Assembly: GCA_030141605.1 (NCBI GenBank)
Contig: JAQGDQ010000354.1
Coordinates: forward strand, 207,665 to 245,380
Origin: Tubiluchus corallicola
Lineage: Eukaryota; Priapulida; Priapulimorpha; Priapulimorphida; Tubiluchidae
Direction of reading: 5' to 3'
DNA length: 37,716 nt
In this document: piece after piece, positions 18,957-30,900 of the stretch
How positions within the stretch are numbered: position 1 is the first letter of the stretch
How the letters are laid out: every line of letters starts with the position of its first letter
Translations under genes and position numbers: made by a program
Notes under the pieces: model-generated
Told to the model about the DNA's origin: nothing
The model's database searches: none
The model's input: only the letters and a program-made list of their open reading frames with translations

Positions 18957-21900
18957 GTATGTTCAAATTCATGATTAAAACTATTAATTATTAAAATAGC
19001 GAAAGTAGAAAATGAGCGACTGCACTACGGAGTCTGGGTAATGATTTTGCGTTAAAATGGTAAGTGTAGCCAGGAGACCAACATAGGAACACCTAAAAAA
19101 CAAGTCAAAATTGATATTCTTCTTATGCACTGGTTTTTACTCTTTCTTACTTATTACATTTTAAATCAGTGATGTTTAGCTACTATTTTTGCTTTTAATT
19201 TTCTTTTTTTTTCGTACTGGTACATGCACTGTTTTACATTTTATCTGTAATTTTCAGCTGATGAGGCCTGTTAGGGGAAAAACTCCTAAAGTGCATTTAA
19301 CATTTTTATGTTAAAGATGGCAAGTCTCAGGAGAGCTCTTTCGTATTCTAAAAACTATTATAATTAATATGTTTAATATTATATGCATGTAAGCGCTTCA
19401 TTGAAGCGTTTATAAAACTATTATGGTCAGAAACAATATTGAGTTAAAATGTTTCCTTTTTCAGAACCGTTCATTTGTGCCAGAGGCATTCAGACAAACT
19501 ACCAGTTATTATTAAACAGATTCCTGTAGAGCAAATGACAAAAGATGAAAGACAAGCGGCACTGAATGAAGTGAAAGTTTTATCAATGTTAGATCACCCT
19601 TTTATTGTTAAATACTTTGAAAATTTTCTTGAGGATAAAGCACTAATGATTGTAATGGAATATGCTGAAGGTTAGTTTTGTTAAAGCATTTTAAGCTCTT
19701 TGTACTACGATTTCTTCTGTACATTTGCCTGTTCATTTATATTCCAAAATTAGTAATTATTTCTGTTGGATTATGCTTAATGTAAAACTGAGAACTAGCT
19801 TTATAAATTTATAAATTTTTATATAAACAGCTTTAGCACACTGTTTGTTTTGTTTTTCTAATTTTCTTGCAGCAAAATGCAGTAATCAATTGTCAAAAAC
19901 ATTTTTCTGATTGGACAGTTATTTTATATTATTCCACTTAAAGCTGATTAAGAATAGCTGGTACATAACATGGTACCAGAGGTCACTCCTACAAAATCAA
20001 GATGAGAACAGTTCCCCAAAGGTGGAGCAGAAGAAGATTCACATTCGCAAACGAGTAATTGATGAGTGCAACACGCTGCCTGACCGTTTAGTTCAAGCAT
20101 CCAATCCTGGCCAGTTTAAGTCTCGTCTCGATAGATATTGGAAAAACAATGCTGAAAAATATATAGACCCCAGGTTGCCACAATGGCAACAAGAAACCCT
20201 GTGCTACGCTTCACGATCGCAGTGATCTTTGGGAAAAACCTGTCTGGTGTGTGAAATTGTTGGAACTGGTTTCCCCCATGTTATAATATTTTCTAACATA
20301 TTTATAACTAATTTGTAGCCAACGTGTAGGCGATTTAGAGAGTACTTATGTAGTACAAAACTGTGCACAGATAAATAGAGAAATTAGTACTAACATTTAT
20401 GACTGTAACTCAATCTGACGTCTGACACATTTATTACTGTATTTCAAACATGTCGTCTAACATTTCACAATTGTTGTAAATAAGTAATTTCATCATTATG
20501 TTTTAGTCAGTCGTTCTTTGTTTTTATTTTTCTTTACCTAGGAACTACAGTGAAGAAGAACAAAAAACTAATAATGTTGTTTTTGTGAATTTCTTTTAGA
20601 CACAAAACACTTTCAGTCTAATGGCTTAAAAACTGCCACACTTAAGAGCAAACAAAAATTTTTACGAGTTTGTGACATGGGGCCGAAATGCGCTGTGCCG
20701 ATTTTCCAAGTTCGCGATGTCAGCAGTTAATTTCTCTGCATTAAACTCGATTAAATTTCTGTGTAGCTGCTGGCGGATTAACAAAGTTTGTAAGAACATT
20801 CGTAGGTTTACGATGGAATTCACAGAGGTTTTGTAAAGCCTAGGAAGATTGCTATATGCGATCGCATCATTACGAAAAAAGCATTTATTCAAAGTTTCTT
20901 GCATGAAAATTCTTACAAACGCGCATCCGGCCCCAGGACGATTTGATATAGAATGTTTTTAGAAATAACATTTCTTCCTTGTCACAGCCCACTTATCGAG
21001 GAAAAGTTGCTCATGCTATGCTTTGAACTTGTAACGAAAATGTAATACGGAATACATGTAATTATTGTCTATTAGGTGAAGAACTCACGAAAAACTTGCT
21101 CGTGCAGGTTAAAGTAAAACTGTAAAATTTGTTATCCCACTTCTGACACCATGTTTTATGTTGATGTACCTGGATTTCTATCTAGTAGAAATAACGAAAT
21201 ACAGTACACCATTACGTGTGTTGCCGAACTACTTTATTTACAATACGTTCTGAAGCATTAATACATAACATTAACATCATGTAGAAACTACTTCGTTTGC
21301 AGGTGGTACGTTGTTATCCCACTTCTGACACCATGTTTTATGTTGATGTAACATCATGTAGACACTTTACTTCGTTTACAGGTGGTACGTTGTTTGAGCA
21401 TCTTCAGCAAAGGGGAAATAATGTTTTAGAGGAAGAGGAATTAATCCGCTTCTTTTCACAGATGGTGTTGGCCATGCAACATGTACATTCCAAACAAATT
21501 CTTCATCGTGACCTGAAAACTCAAAACATTCTGCTGAACAAGAAAAAGAACATCGTGAAATTATCTGATTTCGGCATCTCAAAAGTGCTGAGCAGTAAAA
21601 GCAAAGCGTATACGGTAAGTGCACTCGTGGTGCCAATGTACATCATTTTTGTATGCACGGTATATAAAGCTTCTCAAGCACCAAATGAACTGTAAAGTAT
21701 TACTGAAACGAAATAGAATAATGCAAAAATGCTTATTCAAACAGTAGATTTTAATATAATTGATAACAAAACATAATAAAATTACTTGATGAACTGCATG
21801 AAAAAACCTCACGTGTTGGTAGGAGTGTGATGGCATAGTAGGCAAGAGCAGAAACACGTGTGTGACTACTAGGGGCGAGCAATCTCTACCAGAAAGCGAA

Positions 21901-24900
21901 TTCGAATCAAACTGAACTTCAGTGTTTCGAATTTGAACCGAACTCGAATTGAGATTGAACGATTTTCGAACTAGTTTTCGAACCATCAGTAAAAATTAGT
22001 CTTATAAAGATCATGCATATCACTAGGTTTTGTTCTGCAATAAAACGACTAGTAATTTGCTTAAAGTTGTGCGCAGAAATAACAACTAAATTATGTTAAT
22101 TGCATGATGTTTCAATCGTTTTAATGATCAGGAACATATGTGATTGAAGTGCTGAATTATTCGAATCTATAGTTTTGGATTCAAATCGAGTTCTAACTAA
22201 AAAAACTCGTTCGAATCGAATTCGAGCGTTCGATGCTCTCCCCTAGTGACTACTCTCGGGCGCGGTCGGTTATGCTCGGCTCTCCGCGCTTGCGTTTGGC
22301 GTTTGGTTGAGTACCGAAATTCTGGTCAAGAGCGGAGACAATTTCAGCTCAATTTTCTGGCCGAAAACCGATTTGTAGGAGTACGGAGACGTTCGAAAAC
22401 GGAGGTATGACTTTAGTCTGAAATCATGGAACTCTGCTTTTGCATGTCAAATGCTGATGGAAAATCACATTTGCGAAAGCATCTAATTTGGGTGTTATGC
22501 TGTCTTGTAGAAATTTTACTATACATAATTTCGTCGATCCAAAAATATGCGCAAAATGCATTTTTCTGAAATGCTATAAGCAGCTATATTGTATAATTAC
22601 ACATGATTGTTATGTACATTTCATTCATGTTCCAAAGTCACTTATTCTAAAGAGAATAATAAATAGATTATTAACAAGTAAGAAAAATAAAGAGAATGAT
22701 AAACAGAAGCTTAATAATTAATAAGAAGACAACCTGTTGGTCAAAGTACTTTTACAAATTTCACTGCTCGAATTCGTAAACTTAATTAAATTATTTAAAT
22801 TCATGTAACTTACATCGTTGTCTCTTCATCAAGATGTAAAATATTATCAAGGTACAAATTTGGTAAAAACTAAAATGCCGTCGTTAACTAACACAATAAC
22901 GATAGAAAAAACATGGCTGTGAACACTGCCATCATTGTTCTCCTGCCTTATCTCTTTCATCCCAACTACTGCTCGTAGAGGGCAGCACCTTCCAATAAAT
23001 AAGTGTCATAATGCATATTGCAATTACACTTATATAAAAATGTTATGATTTTGCTGTGTCATTGTCATATGGTGTGATTTGATAGCATGTATGTCAAATA
23101 AATTCAGTCAAGAATTTGATCACCTTCCGTGTTTTTTTAAGTTTATTTTTAGTGGTTTATAAACTTATCCTTTTTTATTTTTTTTGTTTTATACTGATTT
23201 GAATTTTTCTTTTCAGGTTGTTGGAACACCTTGTTACATATCTCCGGAGCTTTGTGAAGGGAAGCCGTACAATCAGAAGAGCGATATCTGGGCTCTTGGC
23301 TGTGTACTGTATGAGCTAGCTACGTTAAAAAGAGCGTTTGAGGCAGCTGTAAGAAATTTTTGAATTATTCAGGGATGAGAATTTCCCGCGGATATGCGGA
23401 ATTCCGAGTTTTTGGAAGACCAGTATATATTAATTACATATATTATTAAGTACTTATAATATGTATATATTATTAAGGCTTTGAAACGATTTATTAGTTT
23501 CTTCTCACTGGTTGTTTGTTTATGTTTTTTTTGTGTTTGCTAGAATCTACCAGCTTTGGTGTTGAAGATTATGAGAGGCATGGTGTCGCCAGTATCGGAC
23601 GTGTACAGCGATCAACTCAAACAGCTGATTTTGGACATGTTACAACTCGATCCAGACAAGCGGCCCACAATTAATCAACTTATGGCTCATCCTTTAGTCT
23701 TGAATGGCGTACTTGAATTGCATACTGAGTTGGGAAAAATTCCGTGCAGGTATTTTATGAAAATTAATTTTGTAATTAACCATACACCATTTCGTAACTG
23801 ATAATAAATCATCGTACTTATTAATTTTGGTGGTATCTGGATATACAGTGTTCGTTTATCGCAGACTCGCTGTTTCGCGGGTTTTCAAAAATATTAATGT
23901 AAAATATTTATCGCGGTATTTTCGCTGTTTCGCGGGTTTTTGCGGTACTCCGTCTAAAGTATTTTTGCACGTGCGTAGTACGTATTGTACAGTAATGTAT
24001 AGATTTGATGAATTTTGCATAAAAAATCACAAAATGTGTAAAAATATATTAAAATATTAATTCTAACATTAAAAGAATATTATAATTCATAAAAAATTAC
24101 CATTTACAGTAAATAGTGTATTTATTCGGCGGATGAATACATACCAAAAACGAAATATGGTACTTGCGCCCGCTTGAGATGCTACTTGCCGACGTGAGAT
24201 TGTACACAACACACGTCAAATTTTTAAAATTTCGTATCTAGGTTTAAGAGTTTAAAACATTTTTATGAACATTTAAGTAAAGTTTTTTAAAAGGTACATG
24301 TACAGTATGGGAAAAGTTATTAAGGGAATGGGAAAGGGTTATGTATAAGAGTGTGGGGAGGGTTTATAAAGACTTAAAATAATGTATAACTACTAAAATT
24401 AGTATAGTATCCCTACTTCGTGGAAATTCACTTATCGCGGGTAGGCCTGGAACGGAACAGGTGTGATAAGTGAGGGATCACTGTACATATGTAAGATGTG
24501 AGGCTAGAGCTGCGAGGACGGCACCATTTTCCGTGATCTATATATAAAATGAAATGTCCTGATCTAGTGTCGCTTCATAGGTGGCTTATTTTTCAAATCA
24601 GGCCCACTGCGGAAATGGGGGGGGGGGTGAAAAGCCTCGAAAAATGGCTATATTGTTCTGATGTCATTCTGTTGTACTCTGTCTATAATTTTGCTTCAAC
24701 AAAAGCTACTACGGGCATTGCATTAGATAAATAATTGAGTGCTGTATAGGATGTTTGTGCATTAATGATCATAAGTTGATTTATACTCAAAATGTTTTGT
24801 GGGAGCTTTGCGTTTTGTAATTAATAACACATCGTTAAACAACGGCCAGTGAACGTAAAATCCCATTAATTTCACAATTGCATAATTAAAGCCTCTGTTC

Positions 24901-27900
24901 GCTTATTGTTTAATTAATTCAACTCTTCAGTGCGTTCAGTGCATTTGCATTAACGTTCACGGCTTACTATATTAAATGCTGTACTGGATTAATCTGGTGC
25001 CATCTGCAGGTGTTTTTTGGCACTAATTATGCAATAATTGTAAGGATTAGTTTATTAGTTTATAAAATCTTGTCAATTTCATAGATCACTTTGAGACTTT
25101 CTTTAATTGATCTCTCAATAAAATTTGTTTATTTTCTGCTTTGAGAGATTTATTAATCAATGATTTATTAATCAATGATTTAGTCTAAATTAGAATGAAG
25201 AAAATCTAGTGAAGCCAAGTAAATCTAGATTTTGGCACCTGTAATCTACGTCACCTTACCTTTTGTGGTCAGTGTGTATGGATAATGATTATCCTGTTCA
25301 ATAATAATGCATATGCGTAGTCATGTGTTTAGGCCAGCTGACCTCAGTGACTGGATGTAACTTAGAAATAAACTTCTTTATTTTTCTCTAATAGATCACC
25401 TTATATGTTGAGGCATTAAAGGAAGACAGAATGATTTTTCGTATGCTACCCCATTTTCAAGTCGGATAAAAGTATACATTTTAATACAATTAATACTGCA
25501 AAAGTGTTTCTGATAGCAAAATAATAGATTAAAAACTTAATTAACGACGGGCGAGCCGTTATTGAGAATTAACAACTTTTGCTGACATCACAAACGAACA
25601 TAAGTTTCAACAGCAAAAATATTCTACGAGTGTATTGCATGCGTTTGCGAAAGTGGAAATTGAAGTACAGTGCTACTGTAAGATATTCAGTGTGTTGTAC
25701 TAAAACTAGGCAAGTTTTAAGATAAAAATTTAAATTTCAAATTTGCTGTTGTACTCACGCATGAGCTGCCGAATGTGTGCAGTTCATTACAAACTAACGC
25801 ATCTGAACTGAGAGGTACGGCACCTGTTTTTTGTGCAATGCATTTTTGAAATGTATATGCCGCTAGTGGCCCATTTAACTAATGAATGACGAAATTCATG
25901 TAACAGCAAAGAACTAGTGGCTCGAACCTGAAATTGTGTTTGTGTGGTAATAATTCTTTCACGTAAGTTATTTTTGAAGAAATAGTTTGTTTCCTTTCAT
26001 TTTAAAGAACAGATTGTTTTGACTTACAGTTTAAGTTTGGCTCAGGTTTTAGTTTAAGAGTAGTACAGCTGTTTACTTCTTTCCACTTTGAGTGTGAACA
26101 TGGATTTAGATTTCAATAATAAGATTATTGAAAGAGTATTTAATAGAATAAAGCATTCAGGGATGAGAATTTTCCGCAGATATGCAGAATTCCGAGTTTT
26201 TGGAAGACCAGTAGTGCCATTTTTGTAAATCGCATAAATTCGTTGAGAAAATTTTTACGGACCCAGTACATTATTTCACAAACTGACCGCTAGTTGGCAG
26301 GCCGTCACTTTGTTTACATCAGGTACATCAGTGTAACCACGTGTATATCTCTATGTATAAAAATATAGAATCAATTGTGTGGAGTTATTTGAGTCAATTG
26401 CAGACAGTTTTTATATATTTTTGCATAGGAGCGGCCAGTACTTAGGCGTTTTTGAGACAATTAGGTATCATGTATCCTTGATAGTTGGGTATTTTAAATT
26501 ATGCATGAAACAAGATAACTGATATTTTAAGTCCACTTAGAGGCTCTCTGTGGTCATAAAATTGCAATTTGTTGCTTTGCCCCCCCATTGAGCCCCCATG
26601 GGGACCCCAAAGCCCAGGCGTGTTTGAGAGTTTTTTGCAATTTGTCATTCTCATCCCTGAGCATTACATGAGTTTTGAGTTTAATTATTTTGTAGGCATC
26701 GTCCATTGTCCAATGTCTCACCAGCAGTTGGCAAATCTCAGTTATCAAGGACAAGCAGTATGACATCAAGAGGTAGGTGTTCAACAGTTAAAACTTTGAA
26801 AACGCTAAAGGAAAGAACAAGTCACTCAACATGTTGGGTTTATTTCACTGTTATTGCTTAAACAAAGAAATTTACAAAAAACTGTCTATAAAGCGTAAAG
26901 TTGATTTATGCCGCCAACATTATAGAAATTTTCCGGCGCGGTGGTGGCCGTCATTCACTTGAAACTGATGACGTAACTGGTGGATTTTGTGGTTTTCCGT
27001 AAACGCGCATTGCATAAATTAATTCAAACGTCTGCAGCTGTGTAGTGTTCATGCAAAACGATGACAAAATTAGCGATCAAATTTCCTGTAAAATCTTATT
27101 ATACTTTTGTCGGAAATCGACACTGCGCTCCTTGTCTTCAATCGGTGAATGACGTCTTTGGTGAAAAAAAATGAACATTAAAAATGGAAGTGCCAATGCG
27201 TGAAATGATCGCGACTTTGAAGTGATTTTACTAATTACACGAGGCGCCTATCACACCTTTACTACTAAATCCTTCTAATAAATTACTAAAGACATTGAAA
27301 TGGCTTTGCCTTTCTTTTAAGTGTTGATAACGTTCTGTCTGTTTTGTTGTTTTGTCTTTTTTATTATTTTGCCTTTTTTATTGAGTAAAATTTACAATTT
27401 ATCAGTTACCGTGTATAGTCGTTAGCGTTAGCTCTTGGAACTTTAAGTTGATTTCCAAAATCAGCAGTGACACTCTTACGAAAAGCCGTGACACTCTTAC
27501 GAAAAGCCGTGACGTGCTTACGAAAAGCCGTGACGTGCTTACGAAAAGCCGTGACGTGCTTACGAAAAGCCGTGACGCTCTTGCGAAAAACCATGACGTG
27601 CTTGCGAAAAACCATGACGTGCTTGCGAAAAACCACGACGCGCTTGCGAAAAGCCATGATGCGCTTGCGAAAAACCATGACGCATTTGCGAAAAACCATG
27701 ACGTGCTTGCGAAAAGCCACGACGCGCTTGCGAAAAGCCGTGATGCGCTTGCGAAAAACCATGACGCACTTGCGAAAAACCATGACGCTGTTAAGAAAAA
27801 CCATGACGCTGTTAAGAAAAGCCATGACGCTTTTACGAAAAGCCATGACGCTCTTACGAAAAGCCATGACGCTCTTACGAAAAGCCGTGACGCTTTTACG

Positions 27901-30900
27901 AAAAGCCGTGACACTCTTATGAAAAGCCGTGACACTCTTATGAAAAGCCGTGACACTCTTATGAAAAGCCGTGACACTCTTATGAAAAGCCATGACACTC
28001 TTATGAAAAGCCATGACACTCTTATGAAAAGCCATGACACTCTTATGAAAAGCCATGACACTCTTATGAAAAGCCATGACACTTACCAAAAGCCATGATA
28101 CGAAAAGCCATGACGTGCTAACGAAAAGTCATGATGCTCTTACGAAAAGCCGTGGCGCTCTTACGAAGAGTCACGAAGTCTCCTAGTTATGTCATAATTT
28201 TCAAATAAATGGTGGCAACCACCACACCTGAAAATTTCTGAACATTTCTGTTCAGGAGCAGCATATTTTAAATTTATGATATTTTTCTAAGTTTAAGAGA
28301 TAACAGCAAAATAAACCCAACATACTGAATGACTTGTTCTTTCCTTTAACTCAGATTAAAGGAAGAAAATGTTCAAGGTACATTTCACAACCATCAGCCG
28401 TATGACCTGTTACGTGGATTCGATTTTGCATTTTTCTGCCTTTAGTTTCATGTAACTGTACGATTTTACAGCCGATACTGTTAGTACCAGCGCTGATATT
28501 AGCCACAAACAACAGATATATTCCCAGGTTTATTGCTGGGGTGGTGGAATTACTCTACCTGTACTTCTTCCTCTACCTGGAAATGAGACTCGCATAACAC
28601 AAGTTGCCATTGGGAGGACCCAAAAGGCTGGTGTAACAGAAAGTGGGCGCTTAGTACTATGGGAGGTAAGATTTAGTTTAGTATCATTAATATACTAGGT
28701 GCATTGTATTGCCAGCATTGTATATTGCACTGCTGCATTGTTTGTTGTATCACCACCATTGTTTTCTGCACTGCTGCATTGCTTGTTGTATCACCAGCAT
28801 TGTTTACTGCACTGCTGCATTGTTTGTTGTATCACTAACATTGTTTACTGCACTGCTGCATTGTTTGCTGTATCACCGGCATTGTTTACTGCACTGTTGC
28901 ATTGTTTGTTGTATCACTAACATTGTATATTGCACTGCTGCATTGTTTGTTGTATCACCAGCATTGTTTTCTGCACTGCTGCATTGTTTGTTGTATTACC
29001 AGCATTGTTTTCTGCACTGCTGCATTGTTTGTTGTATCACCAGGATTGTTTTCTGCACTGCTGCATTGCTTGTTGTATCACCAGCATTGTTTACTGCACT
29101 GCTTCATTGTTTGTTGTATCACCAGCATTGTTTTCTGCACTGCTGCGTTGTTTGTTGTATCATTAACATTGTTTACTGCACTGCTGCATTGTTTGTTGTA
29201 TCACCAGCATTGTTTACTGCACTGCTGCATTGTTTGTTGTTTTACCAGCATTGTTTTCTGCACTGCTGCATTGTTTGTTGTATCACCAGGATTGTTTTCT
29301 GCACTGCTGCATTGCTTGTTGTATCACCAGCATTGTTTACTGCACTGCTTCATTGTTTGTTGTATCACCAGCATTGTTTTCTGCACTGCTGCGTTGTTTG
29401 TTGTATCATTAACATTGTTTACTGCACTGCTGCATTGTTTGTTGTATCACCAGCATTGTTTACTGCACTGCTGCATTGTTTGTTGTTTTACCAGCATTGT
29501 TTTCTGCACTGCTGCATTGTTTGTTGTATCACCAGGATTGTTTTCTGCACTGCTGCATTGCTTGTTGTATCACCAGCATTGTTTACTGCACTGCTTCATT
29601 GTTTGTTGTATCACCAGCATTGTTTTCTGCACTGCTGCGTTGTTTGTTGTATCATTAACATTGTTTACTGCACTGCTGCATTGATTGTTGTATCACCAGC
29701 ATTGTTTACTGCACTGCTGCGTTGTTTGTTGTATCACTAACATTGTTTACTGCACTGCTGCATTGTTTGTTGTATCACCTGCATTGTTTACTGCACTGCT
29801 GCATTGTTTGTTGTCTTGCTTATTTATTTTATTCATATACAGGGCCTGCTCTAGGTAGTTTGACACTCTAGGCAAAAAGTATTTTTAGCAGCCTTTCTCA
29901 ACTGCCACCCCCTCTGCACAGCCCCCAAATCACAACTCACAAAATTGGGTTTTTGTTGCACGTAATAAAATATAATTGTACCAGTGTTATTCTTATGCAT
30001 GTGTTGTAGTGCACTAATTAACTGTAGTTAATTACCTATCTACAGTTTGTGTTTCTTTCATTTGAAGTTAAATTTATGGCGCCATTGTATGTCCTTCAAA
30101 ATTTCTGCAATTTTTGATGCATACCATTCATGTACATACTCTTGGCCAGATTTTCACTCAGCCTCTTTGTGAGAAAATTTGAAACACTGACTGAGTCTCA
30201 CTCCTCTTTTTTCACATACATCATTTCACTAGTTTCACACCATTTCACTAGTTTCACTTCATTTCACTAGTTTCACGCCGTTTCTCTAGTTTCACACCAT
30301 TTCACTAGTTTCACTTCATTTCACTAGTTTCACGCCGTTTCTCTAGTTTCACACCATTTCACTAGTTTCACTTCATTTCACTAGTTTCACGCCGTTTCTC
30401 TAGTTTCACTTCATTTCACTAGTTTCACTTCATTTCACTAGTTTCACTTCATTTCACAAGTTTCACTTCATTTCACTAGTTTCACTTCATTTCACAAGTT
30501 TCACTTCATTTCACTAGTTTCACTTCATTTCACAAGTTTCACACCATTTCACTAGTTTCATGCCATTTCACAAGTTTCACTTCATTTCACAAGTTTCACT
30601 TCATTTCACTAGTTTCACGCCATTTCACTAGTTTCACTTCATTTCACTAGTTTCACGCCGTTTCTCTAGTTTCACGCCATTTAACTAGTTTCACTTCATT
30701 TCACAAGTTTCACTTCATTTCACAAGTTTCACTTCATTTCACTAGTTTCACTTCATTTCACTAGTTTCACTTCATTTCACAAGTTTCACTTCATTTCACT
30801 AGTTTCACTTCATTTCACTAGTTTCACTTCATTTCACTAGTTTCACTTCATTTCACTAGTTACACGCCATTTCACTAGTTTCACTTCATTTCACTAGTTT

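Noticed and set aside
20662-20904. 80-codon minus-strand frame
   Set aside because: No recognisable domain; overlaps a possible MITE in NEK8 intron 2.
21297-21381. Upstream extension of NEK8 exon 3 in the same frame
   Set aside because: It is the duplicated acceptor region. The NEK8 family sequence resumes exactly at G-G-T-L-F-E-H, and entry from exon 2 at 21303 is out of phase and meets TGA.
27402-28098. Long frames on both strands, including a heptad-repeat protein
   Set aside because: The 21-bp unit has no stop in several frames on either strand, so openness is automatic; the array lies inside a transposon in a NEK8 intron.
28709-29740. 343-codon Cys/Leu-rich frame, longest in the window
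   Set aside because: It is the 41-bp array read through; neighbouring frames are open too, and it is intronic.
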